Source of the DNA: Thereva unica
Lineage: Eukaryota; Arthropoda; Insecta; Diptera; Therevidae
Direction: 5' to 3'
Length of the DNA: 64,000 bases
Assembly: GCA_949987705.1 (NCBI GenBank)
Contig: OX465282.1
Coordinates: 80,712,070-80,776,069, forward strand
How positions within the stretch are numbered: the first letter of the stretch is position 1; each line of letters begins with the position of its first letter. Both the position numbers and the translations under genes were made by a program. The notes under the pieces are model-generated. The model worked only from the letters and a program-made list of their open reading frames with translations. It made no database searches and had not been told where the DNA came from. This document shows positions 44,266 through 55,282 of this stretch, piece after piece.

Positions 44266-46759
44266 TCAATTCTCTGTCTTCGTTAGGTATGTTGACTAAA
44301 AGTTCAGGTTTATTCGATGCCCACTTACGAAGATTGAAACCGCCAGATCGTAACAGCTGAATGATTTGTTTTTGGATTGTTAGGGCTGTTTCTACAGAGC
44401 TTGCCCCGGTTAACAAATCATCGACGTAGAAATCTGACAAAGTTATGCGAGACGCCAATGGAAAACGTTCCTTTTCATCTCTTGCCAGCTGTTGTAGGGT
44501 CCTAACTGCCAAATAAGGGGCTGACGTGGTGCCGAAAGTTACCGTTTTGAGTCGATAGTCCTTGAGGGGTTCGTTTGGTGATGTTCTCCAAAGTATCCTC
44601 TGATAGTCTGTATCCTTGTCATTCACCCAGATCTGCCGGTACATTTTCTCTATGTCGGCGGTTACAACAACTTGATGTTTCCTCCATCTTGATAACAACG
44701 TCATTAGGTCGTCCTGTAACGTTGGCCCCGTCATGAGAACTTCGTTGAGAGATGGTCCATTGGACGTTCTCGACGATGCGTCGAATACTACGCGGAGCTT
44801 GGTTGTGGTGCTCTCCTTTAACACACCATGATGTGGCAGATAATTCGTTTTATAATACACTTGTTTGTTTTGATTTAATGTTATGTTTTCCATTTCAGTT
44901 GAATTAGCCAATTCCATGTGGTTGAGCTCCAAATACTCTGCCATACATTTTGTATATTCCTGCTCCAGTGGTTTATCTCTTCCAAACGCTGATTCCATTT
45001 TAATTAATCGGGACACGGCAATTCCTCGTGAACGCCCGAATTCCGGTGCTGCATCCGCTCTAAATGGTAACTGCACAATGTATTTTCCTTCTTCTGTCCG
45101 CTGCGTGGTTTCCTCATAATGTTTTTCACAGGCCTTCTCCTCTTCCGTGAGATGTTTAACTGGTAGAACTTCCTCCAATTCCCAAAATTTGCGCAGCTGT
45201 TCATCCAAAGACACTTTGCAGTGGTACGACGCTATGGTTGTTGTCTGCTTCGATTTCTCTTCGATTTCGCCGGAAAGGATCCAACCTAGCTTGGTATTTT
45301 GAGCGGCAGGACTACCTTCTGGCCCGCGCTTCAGCCCGCTGAGAATTATTTTGCCGAAAATGTCGGCTCCGATTATCATTTCAATTTTGCTTGAAATATT
45401 GTAATTTGGATCTGCGAAAGTCAGACCGTGAAGGTGTGACCATTCATCGTTCTTCCTTACGATCCGAGGGGGTAAGACAGAATTCATGCGTTTCAAAATG
45501 AGGACAATCGCGGTAATTTTAGAATCGCTGTGAAGTGACTGGAGTTCAACCTTCACTAGTGAATGAGCCACTCCAATTTTGATATCATTTACACCTGAGA
45601 TGTCGATGTTCACTGCAGTGCTCTTTAAATTTAATCGCTGCCTAACAGATTCCTTTAAAAATGAAGCTTGTGAGCCTTGATCAACCAGTGCCCGCACGAT
45701 GATGCTATGTCCATTGTTACCCACTAACTTCACCAGTGCTGTTGCTAGTAGAACTTCATTCCCTATTGAGACGTTACCGACATGTAAATTGCGCAAAGAG
45801 GACGCGACGTCAGGATCACCTGACTGGTTGTTATTGGACTCTTCCTTAATTATACAATTGTTCGACGCGATTTTAGTCTTCGTTGCGATAACTTCGTCGT
45901 TATGTAGCAACGTATGGTGCCTATGGTTGCACTTGAAACAAGACGTTTTACTCGGACAGTGAGATGCGAGGTGACCCTTGGCTAAACAATTTGAGCATAA
46001 ATGTTTTTGAATCATAATATCTCTTCTTTCAGAATAACCTAACTTTAAAAACTCAGGACAGTGCCAAAGTGGATGGGAGGCGGAGCAAACAACGCACGAA
46101 TACGACCTCATCAACTGGAAATTACGTTTAGGAATTGACGATCTGGAAGTAGTTAGACTATCGCCTAAGCATTCCAATGCCCGAAATTGTGCCTCCAAAA
46201 ACGACTTCAGCTCATCAAATTTGGGAAATTGCCGTGTTGCACCAACCCTTTGTTCCCAAAGTTTTTTAGTTTCAGGTGCTAATCTTTCACTAACGATATA
46301 TGTAAAAATCACATCCCACTCCTTTGTGTTTATTCCCAGGTTGTTCAACGCTTGAACGCATTCATTTGTGGTGTCCATGAGTTTACGGATGTCCATGGCA
46401 GTATCTTTGGTGGCGTACGGTTGCGAAAAAAGGATCTTAAGCTGAGTTTTTATTAATAACCGAGAATTATCGTACCGCTCTTGTAACAAGGTCCAGGCTG
46501 GTATATAATTTGCGCTCGTCGTCGTAAAATGCCGAAGAAGCTGTTCCGCTTCACCTTGCAAACTAGATTTTAAGTAGTGCAGCTTTTGCACTTGCCACAA
46601 AGAAGAATTGAAATGAATTAGAGTTAAGTATAGATCATAAAATGCCTTCCAGGACTGTATATCCATAGGTCGCTGGTTCATATCCGGCTCAAAGGACCAG
46701 AAAATGTTCGGTATAAAGGCGGGAAAATGTGTTAAATAAATAACACAGACGGTTTTCAT
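44255..46759 (-). pseudogene. BEL/Pao gag-protease-RT polyprotein, truncated
   Basis: 880-codon frame. Gag matrix/capsid-like region (DUF1759 type) in the first 230 residues, a CSNCLAKGHLASHC zinc knuckle with another Cys/His pair after it, protease motif ALVDQGSQASFL (DQG, common in this family) near residue 360, and RT with VTADIEKMYRQIWV, FGTTSAPYLAVRTLQQLARD and catalytic FYVDDLLTG near 775. The frame ends shortly after, in a deletion that fuses RT to the integrase H2C2 region out of frame. RNase H is missing. The first Met lies partly in the LTR; a later Met just downstream of the primer site is more likely. Confidence 0.9.
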
Positions 46760-47531
46760 TTAATTTTCACAATAAATGTTTATTCACAATAGATTGTCTT
46801 TAAAAAATGCCGAAATTATTACAAAATTGCCGAATTCAAACAAAATGCCGAAATTATAAATTGTATCGAAAAATTCTAATGTTAATTTATTAAAGGACTT
46901 TTAACGAATCAATCCCGCACCACTATTCTCTCTTGCTAGAACTCTTTCTTCTATTCCTAACGTTTTCTCTATACCGTTTATTTTATAAGTATACGTGACT
47001 TGTTGCACGTCGCCGTCTCTATATATATCTCTATTGAAATGCACTATTATTGACTGCCATCTATCGTTGAGAATACCGATGTACATCAACCTTAATATTA
47101 ATGCTGGTAAGTATAACACTTGATATCCACATCAATTGTTATACCGATAAGTATAACAATTAATATTTCAATATCAACTGTTATACTTTCTCGAGATGAC
47201 AGTTCTGTTTTATTTACTAGGTCAGTGGGTTAGTAAGGTAAGTTGTTTACAATTTTGATAATGGTATTATTTATAAGAAATTGTTTATAATCGTTATGTT
47301 TTTAGTGGTGCAGGTTTTTGTTACGTTTTAATGTTATTTGTATAATCTAGTTTTAATTCTATTAATTTTTAAAGCTAATGTTAGTTTTGTTATTGTTATA
47401 GATTACGATGATCTCCTTCCGGGATGCTCAGCTCTGCTTCGGTGGGCTATCAGATAAGTATTTATGTATTTTGTTGAACTTTAATTTCTTTGTGTCTCCT
47501 TCTCCTTTTTAGGTGGTTCCGGGATGGAACA
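46705..47531 (-). repeat. BEL/Pao 5' LTR
   Basis: 827 bp, TGTTCGG...GGAACA on the plus strand. It directly borders TGGTCCTTTGAGCCGG on the minus strand (about 46682-46698), a primer-site-like sequence common in BEL elements. It pairs with 41570-42947. Confidence 0.93.
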
Positions 47532-47950
47532 GCGTGTACGCGACATGTTAAGGCGTAGTGCCGCGCGGTCGCATTCTTTTAAAGAATTTTTTAAGTGTGA
47601 CCCCGTTTGAGTTCCATTTTCAAATTTTCACTGTTTCCTTAGAATTGAAAGGGGAAGACGATGATGTTTTTTCCAAAATTTTAAGTTGGTGAGTTGAAGG
47701 CGAAAAGTGGTAATGAAACTTTATAAACAAATTAATAATAATTTATTAACACCAAACTCAAATTTTATTTATACCACTACATAGAGTGACTCGATATCTT
47801 CAAAATCGACCTGTGTCATTTTTTTGTACGACTAATGGTTTCGACGATACAGTAATTTGAAAGGTCGGCCGAGCGTCGTTTTTTTAAATATCTTGCAACT
47901 TACAACCGTCTTCTGAAAAAAAAATCCAAATTTTTTCGCGAGGCACGCTT
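47532..47950. other. No gene seen
   Basis: Right flank of the BEL insertion. Some CG content (GGCGTAGTGCCGCGCGGTCG) but no recognisable coding frame or repeat. Confidence 0.4.
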
Positions 47951-47954
47951 TTCA

Positions 47955-48916
47955 TTATTTCATTTTTATTTCATAAAAATCGGAATCATCAATTATTATT
48001 AAGCGTTCGGTTTGACATGGAATGATCCATATATAGCAAGTTCCTCGTTCTCGTTTGGGCTTAAGGCAAGTCTTCGCCCAGTGACCCTTTCCTCCACAAT
48101 TGAAACATCGGGTTGGTTGCTTCTCTTTTGGCTTGGCTCCAGTTGTCGAATGTTGGGGATTCCTAATTTGCTTCCTTTCTCCTGCTCCAGGATACCCTTC
48201 TACCTGTGCCAATGCCTCGTACAATTCTCTCAGCGTCCGGTATTTCGCCATCCTTGCCTGGTTTCGGAGTGTAGCTTCAGGTATTTCCTCAATGATGTAC
48301 TCAATGATTTCCTCTTCTCCCAATTTAATTTATTGGCTAATATAATTTTATCGAAGTAGTATTCGTGAAACTTCTCCGTTAGCAACCATCGTCACTTCTC
48401 AAATTCTTTTCTTAGTGACAATTTTGTTTTTATTGTTCCAAAGAGATGTTCCAAATTAGTCATTAATTCTGAACTTTTCAAGCTAATATTGTCAGGAACT
48501 GATCTAAACCATTTCAGTGCCTGTCCTTCCAACTTATTGATGATGAGTATCTTTAATGTCCTTGCGTCAAATTGGTACTCGGATGCGATTACATCAATCT
48601 GCAACTTCCAATTTTCGAAACTGTCACCGTTTCCCGAAAAACTCGTCACTAATCTAGCTGCTTGATCCACTGTTGTGCTAGTAGGTCGCTGTTCCAACAC
48701 TGCTTTAAGTTTAATGGCTTCTTCCATCCATTGAGTTTTTTCTGCTTCCAGTCGAGCTCTCTCGGTTCTGAAATCACTTTCGTCAGCGACTGGAGCTCTG
48801 CTTTCCGCTTCTCGAAGACTGTGTTCCAAGGCACTCCTTGTTCCAGTCGTCTTAAGACCCAAATTCTTCAGTCGCCGTTTAATTTCCTGTATACTCAGAC
48901 TTCTGTAATCTTCCAT
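47955..48916 (-). pseudogene. Gypsy-type gag with SAP-like N-terminus and CCHC knuckle
   Basis: 48916-48392 starts MEDYRSLSIQEIKRRLKNLG, a SAP-like helix-turn-helix (LK...LGLKTTGTRSALEHSL), then a coiled region and a gag core (FENWKLQIDVIASEYQFDAR, KLEGQALKWFRSVPDNI). After a frameshift, 48323-47955 reads EEEIIEYIIEEIPEATLRNQ and a zinc knuckle CFNCGGKGHWAKTC. Protease and RT do not follow. It would belong to a Ty3/gypsy-like element whose pol is missing here. Confidence 0.8.
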
Positions 48917-49163
48917 TATTGTTTTTTTTTTCGTTAAGTCTGTTTAATTAATTAATTGCTAGATTACTAATCTTTTGGCTTTAATAAAATAAATTCCTCC
49001 GTAAATCGCGTTCAAATCTCTCAGCACATTAACGTTAAAGCTTTAAAACTATGACTTAGTACTATCAATCACATTTCTTAAAAGTTAAAAATTGTAGTTC
49101 TTAAAACTATCAAATCGGGCTCTAAACTTTTCAAATTAGTCACAATCTTTTTTTTTTATAAAA
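48917..49163. other. Gag leader / AT-rich
   Basis: AT-rich, with AAATCAAATTTCTTAAAACT-like words resembling the tandem region at 52510-52900. Probably the untranslated leader of the gag element on its left. Confidence 0.4.
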
Positions 49164-49432
49164 ATTGCCACGAAATGTTTTGGTTTCTAGCTCATCGGTA
49201 TTAAAACGCTCAATGAATTCAAACTTTAACTTTATTAAAGAAAGAAATAGACTTTCGTTAATTAATACGAAACAAAATAAAGGCATTCGCGGCAATGGTT
49301 TCCTATTAATTTTATGAATATTAATACTACGACACTCGGCGTACGACCGCGTGGCACGGCTTCCATCTTGATCTCTCCTCTTTTTCCTTTCTCCCCTTTC
49401 CACACACACGCCTGTCGGTTTTTCCGTTATTT

Positions 49433-50259
49433 CTATCCGACGCTTGGGGTTACCCGGTACATTACATTAAGTGCAAGTTTCTTCCTGGACGTTTCTTCTA
49501 ATCGACAACTTCCTTCTTCGATATTTAACCGTGTTTTTTGTTTGCATAGAATGTCCGTTCCGAGCAATATTGGTAAATCTAGCATTTCGTCGTCGACTAT
49601 AATTAATTCGGATTTTATTCCCCTACCATCGATTTCTATCCATACTTCTATCCTACTTTCACTGTGTACACTGCTTCCTCCGAACCCATTCAATCCGTCC
49701 ATTCAATCCGATCCGTGGGAATAAATTTCTTACCAAGTTTCTCGGCATCGCTTCGTCGAATGAGTGACCTCGTACTTCCTGAGTCTACTATGGCATCGAT
49801 ACACAAATCATTAATTTTGATAACCTTCGTAATGGTCACCGGACGGTCATTATCCACGATCTGACGTATATTATTTTGGCGGTCTTTTTTATCCCGGGTG
49901 TAGCACATGTCATCTGAATGTCCTGACTTTTGACATCTACTGCAGCGTATGCGTTTTTGCGGCTTGGGACAGTTAATAGAAATATGGCCCGTTTCGAAAC
50001 AGTTATAGCATGTTGATTTGAGGTTTCGGTTTATGTTTCTTGTGAATTGTGCCGTCTTCGGTCGCGGCTTGGAATCCGTATTTTCTGCAAAGTACTTCCG
50101 TTGGAATCCCCGGTTTGGTTCTACTTGATGACTCGATTGTTTTGATGGATGCGGATTTGTATTCAAATATCGTTGAACGGCGACGACTAATTCGCTTACT
50201 GTTTTAAAATGCATAGCGGAAAGTGTATTTTGTATACCGGAATGCAGTATGCCATTCAT
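49433..50259 (-). pseudogene. Gypsy-type CCHC gag end and protease
   Basis: 50259-49690 has two zinc knuckles (CYNCFETGHISINC and CSRCQKSGHSDDMC) then an aspartic protease core, DAIVDSGSTRSLIRR. A frame change leads to 49702-49433 with ELIIVDDEMLDLPILLGTDI, the second half of the protease including the family's I-L-G-x-D motif. It ends in the LTR. No polymerase is present. Confidence 0.85.
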
Positions 50260-50356
50260 TATGTACCGAATTATGGAGCTGTCGCTGAGCTCTCCTCTTC
50301 GTCCTTTTGCGTTAACTCTATATATATAGTCGATTATCTTTTCCGTGGGTTGACGG

Positions 50357-51053
50357 TCACATGAATGTTAGAGTGTCGGCTTCGATATCGGCAATTGGGA
50401 AATCGCGCAACAAATTTTCACTAAAAGTTGACCAATTCTCTAACACGTCCACCTGACTATCACACCATAGTTTGGTCGGTCCTCGTAATTTTGCCTGCGC
50501 TGCGAATAGTAATGAGCGATGATCCCAATTGTAGACGGATTGTAACTTGTCAATTCTGTTTATAAACTGGCGACTGTTTAGCGATGTTTCGTTGCAAGGA
50601 TCAAATTCTGGTAATATTTCGACTATCTCTCTCACATGCTGGAAGGACGTATTGCTAATTCGGGCGGCAGAATTACCCATCTAATTTCCGTGTATCTAGT
50701 TTGGTGAATTATTTGGCAGCTGCTCACTGCTAAAAATCGAACGAGTTGGTAATAATGATCCACTTACCGTTTGGCTTTCGCTTGCTGATATCGGTGTTGA
50801 TGCAATGTCGGTGCTCGATTCCCGCTCCTCGTTAACTGGTTGTTGCACGCACTTATATTATATTTTGTAGGGTCGCCTTCAGTTGCTCCAATTCTGTTCT
50901 GAGGGAAAATAAACTTACCCCTTCGACGTTTTCACTTTCTTCGTTCACTTGACAATTTGCTATACATTCACGGTCCTCGTCTTTCAAATTATCACTACCG
51001 TTGGCTATTTTGAACCTTTCGACAAGCTCGGATTTTATTCCGTTCACCGGCAA
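50357..51053 (-). pseudogene. Gypsy-type gag, N-terminal and core parts
   Basis: 50853-51053 reads MPVNGIKSELVERFKIANGS, the second half of a SAP-like domain whose first half (IGNLKVIELK) lies beyond the LINE at about 51830-51870. 50357-50680 is a gag core with FDPCNETSLNSRQFINRIDK, then RGPTKLWCDSQVDVLENWST. Frame breaks separate the parts. Confidence 0.75.
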
Positions 51054-51087
51054 ATTGTATTTGACTAATAGAGCCTTCAGTTCTATT

Positions 51088-51826
51088 TTTTTTTTTTTTT
51101 TTTTCCTGTGTCAGGTATTAGGTCCAAAGGTACTGCGGCCATTTAGTTGGCCTATTGTACTACAACCCCTACACCTCATATTTGTAGGCCAGACCGACTG
51201 AACAAGTTCAGCAGTCTGCCTAGTGATTTGTCGCTTAGACTTGAGTGTTCGAGCAGGGATTTCTCGAACAAAGAGACCCTGCTCCTCGCTATTGCAGGGC
51301 ACTCACAGAGAACATGGAGGGCAGACTCATCCTCTTCTAGGCAAAGCCTACATGTAGGGTCCTCCGCCCTTCCTATCTTCCATAAATGATAATTTAGGGC
51401 ACAGTGTCCGGTAATTAAGCCAACAAGTGTCCTAACATCACTCCTACTGCGCCGTAATAATTCCTTGGCCGTCTTAGAGGACGGCACTGGAAGGAACCGC
51501 TTAGAGTTGGCCAGTCCAGGCGCGGACCTCCAGCGTTCAATATGCTTCATCAAGGTCCGATCGGCCAGGGCCCTTTGCAGCAAGCTGGACGGTGCCCCAA
51601 TAGCCGGCTCTGGACCAATGAATTCTAAATCAGAGCCCTGTTTAGCCAGGGCATCCGCTCTTTCATTGCCTTCGAAGCCCCGGTGACCCGGGACCCAGAC
51701 AAGTGTAATTTGATTGAGAACGCCCAACTCATGAAGAGCACGTTGGCAGTCCCAAACTAATTTCGACTTGGTCCTACGGGACCTTATCGCTCTAATTGCC
51801 GCTTGGCTGTCAGAGAAGATAAAAAT
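51088..51826 (-). mobile_element. 5'-truncated LINE with RNase H, 13-bp TSD
   Basis: CTTCAGTTCTATT occurs at 51075-51087 and 51827-51839 as the target-site duplication. A T run (51088-51104) marks the poly(A) end of a minus-strand insertion. The body encodes a LINE C-terminus with RNase H. Only the last 740 bp were inserted. It splits the SAP-like segment of the surrounding gag. Confidence 0.92.
51176..51826 (-). pseudogene. LINE RNase H and C-terminal CCHC region
   Basis: FSDSQAAIRAIRS and VWVPGHRGFEGNERADALAK are the RNase H catalytic motifs, followed by ELLRRSRSDVRTLVGLITGH, C-R-L-C and HVLCECPAI, a Cys/His C-terminal motif seen in I/R1/Loa-group LINEs. The 5' part (endonuclease, RT) was never inserted. 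The open frame extends into host gag codons at its N-terminus. Confidence 0.9.
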
Positions 51827-51894
51827 CTTCAGTTCTATTACTTTAAGATTTCCGATCTTAACCATATTTTTTTTTAGCACACTTTCTTCGATTT

Positions 51895-52200
51895 GGATCC
51901 TTTATCCCGATTAATTCTTTATGTCGATTTCGCAACACGTTTCCTTTAATTTTGGATCTTTTATCCCGATTAATTCTTTATTTCGATTTCGCAACACGTT
52001 TCCTTTAATTTTGGATCTTTTATCCCGATTTATTTTATTTCGATTTCGCAACACGTTTCCTTTAATTTTGGATCTTTTATCCCGATTTATTTTATTTCGA
52101 TTTCGCAACACGTTTCCTTTAATTTTGGATCTTTTATCCCGATTTATTTTATTTCGATTTCGCAACACGTTTCCTTTAATTTTGGATCTTTTATCCCACT
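51895..52200. repeat. 57-60 bp tandem repeat in LTR-element leader
   Basis: Five copies of a unit with TTTATCCCGATT, then TTCGATTTCGCAACACGTTT, then CCTTTAATTTTGGATC. The first units are 60 bp and the later ones 57 bp. It sits between the PBS-like site and gag on the minus strand. Confidence 0.9.
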
Positions 52201-52509
52201 TCTGATTAGATTGCCACGAAATGTTTTGGTTTCTAGTTTATCGGTATTAAAACGCTCAATGAATTCAAACTTTAACTTTATTAAAGAAATAAATAGACTT
52301 TCGTTAATTAATACAAAACAAAATAAAGGCATTCGCGACAATGGTTTCGGATTAATTTTATGATTATTAATACTACGACACTCGGCGTACGACCGCGTGG
52401 CACGGCTTCCATCTTGATCTCTCCTCTTTTTCCTTTCTCCCCTTTCCACACACACGCCTGTCGGTTTTCCGTTATTTCTATCCGACGCTTGGGGTTACCC
52501 GGTGTAGGG

Positions 52510-53926
52510 TATTTGTGACAAAATCAAATTCCTTAAAACATCAAAATCAAATTTCTTAAAACTCCAAAATTATAATTCTTAAAACTTCCAAATCAAATAC
52601 CTCAAAACTTCAAAATCAAATTTCTTAAAACTTCTAATCAAATTTCAAGCAAATTTTTTAATTCAAATTTCTCACAACTTCTTATCAAATTTCTTTAAAC
52701 TTTCAACTTAACTTTAATATTTTTCAAATTGTAAATTTTTCAAAATCAAATTCATAATAACTTCTTAATCAAATTTCTTCAAACTTTCAAGTTAACTTTA
52801 ATATTTTTCAAATTAATTGTAAATTTTTCAAAATCAAATTCATAATAACTTCTTAATCAAATTTCTTCAAACTTTCAACTTAACTTTAATATTTTTAACT
52901 TCCCAGTATAGGAAGTTATTGTAATCGGTCCGAAAATCGAAATCGAAAATTTCAACGTATTTTCATCTTTCAAGGTCCCAGGAGCATTTTAAGCAAAAAA
53001 TTGGGAGGAAGTATGTGTGTGTGTATGTGCGTACGGATGTGGTTATTTTTTCCCGCACCATATCGCGCGAACCAAAACTGATATCGACTTCGTTGAGGTG
53101 TTGTTCGAAGCGTATTAACCGAAATATGATCTGAAAAGAATTTCATGAAATTCTGTCCAGCCGTTTTTTTGTTTGATCGACGTAAGTGATTTTTGTACCC
53201 GCACGATATCGCCCGAACCACGAAAGATATTGACTTACTTGAGGTGCCGTTCGAAGCGTATTAGCGACAATATTGTTTGAAAAGATTTTCATAATATTCG
53301 GTCCAGCGGTTTTTTTGGTTTAAATGACTTAAGGGATTTTTGTACCTGCACGATATCGCGCGAACTATAAAAGATATCGACTTAGTTGAGGTGCCGAAAA
53401 ACATTATTAAATCAATTTTATATACATTTTCGTCATCCTAATCTTGTAAGTGCGCACATTTAGTTTGGCATTTTAGCGAAAATATTGATAAAAATTGTGA
53501 CAAATTCTCGGTATTATGCATATATTCTATACTGCCTATTGTTCATTTATTATTAAAATATCCAATCATAATATTCAACATCCGTCATACTGGGAAGTTG
53601 ATCGTGTGGACCGAAAGGGTCGAACCCACATCCCAACTAGTTCAAATTAATTGTAAAATTTTCAAAACTCAAATCCATAATAACTTCTTAATCAAATTTC
53701 TTCAAACTTTCAACTTAACTTTAATATTTTTCAAATTGTAAATTTTTCAAAATCAAATTCATAATAACTTCTTAATCAAATTTCTTCAAACTTTAAATTA
53801 CATTCTAACACTTTTCAAAAGCTCAATAAATACTTGTCACCTCAATTTCCGAATCCAATTTTTGTTATTTCATATTCTATCAAATCAAAATTATATCCTT
53901 TTGGGCCAGATCAAATCATCCAGTTA
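52510..53926. repeat. AT-rich tandem repeats (about 85 bp), split by DINE copy
   Basis: Repeated blocks containing AACTTAACTTTAATATTTTT, then CAAATTGTAAATTTTTCAAA, then AATTCATAATAACTTCTTAA, with AATCAAATTTCTTAAAACTT words to the left. DINE-like copy 4 interrupts one unit. It lies next to a PBS-like motif at 53927, so it may be an LTR-element leader. Confidence 0.75.
52896..53641 (+). mobile_element. DINE-like element, copy 4 (complete ends)
   Basis: Starts TAACTTCCCAGTATAGGAAG (hairpin) and ends CATACTGGGAAGTTGATCGT, GACCGAAAGGGTC, then CATCCCAACTAGT. It contains (GT)n at 53010-53022 and three tandem units (about 53056, 53200, 53347). It inserted between the T's of a TTTTT|CAAATTAATTG site in the surrounding tandem repeat. 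The intact site is visible at 52806-52824, giving a T|T insertion without TSD. Confidence 0.9.
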
Positions 53927-54129
53927 GATCCCACTTCTGATATTTGTAGGGGTTTTCCTTTTTCATAAAAATGCGCGTTCTGACGTTCTTCTGCTTTTAA
54001 GACTTCCTCTTGTTTTTAAATGAAACTCACTAGCTACTATTTAAACTTTATTCTTCAAATTCGCAGGATGAACCTGCTTCCTTCACAAGTGTCTAATAAC
54101 TAATTTCACAACTTCGAATCTTACTAATA
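53927..54129 (-). repeat. PBS-like motif plus LTR segment
   Basis: The minus strand reads CCCCTACAA, then ATATCAGAAGTGGGATC. The 184 bp to the right match 25014-25200 almost exactly. This layout (LTR end, short gap, primer site) fits a 5' LTR of a minus-strand gypsy element whose body is replaced by other insertions. Confidence 0.65.
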
Positions 54130-55282
54130 TAGTCCAGTCAAATTAGAGGTTTGACTGGAAGATAATTCGGAAGTTGCTGAAAATTGGAACAGCCCTTAAA
54201 AACATTATTATACATAAGCTGTAGAGACTGCCACGCGATTGGACGACGGCAAACTTTTTTATTCAAGGTCAAAGGGTCAAAATATCAGTTTTTTGCAAAT
54301 ATATGCTAAACCGTACGTCTTATCAGAAAATTGTGTTTACAACGTTTGTAGATTAGGCGATTATTTACAAAAAAATATATTGTACATTTTCTCGTAGGAA
54401 TTGCCATTTCTGAGATATTGTCGTTTTAATAAGTTAAAATACTCATATTCTATCATTCCCGACTTGTAAAGGTCATCAGAAATTTAATAAATTCTTTGTT
54501 AGAGTACGCGGCTAATATTTTCAGGGGTGATTCCTGGATGTCTTTGGAGAAAAAAATTGTTCTACAGAGGGCGGCTATCTCCACTATCATCTAAGATACA
54601 GTGTGATTAGGGAAAAAATTTTGTTTTTTTTTAAATATACTGAAATTTGAATAACTCCTAAAGTAATTATCATAAAGTAGCCTAATTAGGCTCATCTTTT
54701 AGGTAAATGTGTATTCTTTTATTTGGTATAAAGCACAGCAACCTGAGTGACTCCGTTCAAAGAATATGTAGGCTCAAACCAATGCTTTGCATCTAGACCT
54801 GGCAGATTTCTTCGTTTTTCCCAGAAAATTCGTTACTAACAGTACATTTTTTTGCTTTTCTGATACACCAAACTATTACCTACAATATTTCCATACACAA
54901 TAAGTGTTTATTTTGGGTAGTTTTGTAGGTAGTAGTAGTAGTAGTAGTTTTATCGTGAACAATTAAAAAGTTACTCGTCTTTCAACTGCGGCATAGTTCT
55001 AATAGAGTTGGAAATTGCTGCACACCATAAAAACAAAGCTTGCAAAAAAATCCGTGTTATGCAAAAAAAAAATTATTCAATGTCAATGGTAAAAAGCAGT
55101 TTTTTGCAATTACCTCTACTACTAAGAATTACCATTTGCATCTTATGTTCACTTTGCTCTGAGTAAAAGAGTTGATTTGGTTAGAAAAAATCGGTTAATA
55201 AAAAGTAAAGAGGAGAATTTATTGTATATGTGTCTATAAACTCTTTAGAAATATCAATTGCTAATATAAGAAGAGTGGAACT
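54130..55282. other. No gene; upstream of ERK exon
   Basis: AT-rich, with a (TAG)n microsatellite at 54932-54952. I see no element ends. As it precedes the ERK first coding exon it could hold a copied 5' UTR or promoter, but nothing in it shows this. Confidence 0.4.

Larger units (their letters stand above)
41570..47531 (-). mobile_element. BEL/Pao retrotransposon, both LTRs, 5-bp TSD
   Basis: LTRs at 41570-42947 and 46705-47531 start TGTTCGGTATAAAG and end GGGATGGAACA. Without the hAT MITE and its TSD in the left copy they are 822 and 827 bp and nearly identical. GCGTG at 41565-41569 and 47532-47536 is a 5-bp TSD. The minus-strand interior encodes gag-protease-RT and integrase with DUF5641-like C-terminus. 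It lacks RNase H and much of the RT-integrase connection, so it is an internally deleted but recent copy. Confidence 0.95.
49164..52507 (-). mobile_element. Gag-protease-only LTR element (gypsy type)
   Basis: Two direct repeats of about 295 bp (49164-49457 and 52210-52507), from TTGCCACGAAATGTTTTGGT to GACGCTTGGGGTTACCCGGT. On the minus strand the right copy is followed by ATCAGAAGTGGGAT (52190-52203), a PBS-like motif that recurs at 53927-53941. The interior encodes gag and protease but no RT, RNase H or integrase; the protease frame runs straight into the left LTR. The element is a non-autonomous derivative, later hit by a LINE (51088-51826). Confidence 0.85.

Noticed and set aside
49140..52520. 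TSD for the gag-protease LTR element
   Set aside because: No matching short direct repeat flanks the outer LTR ends; AT-rich sequence prevents a clear decision.
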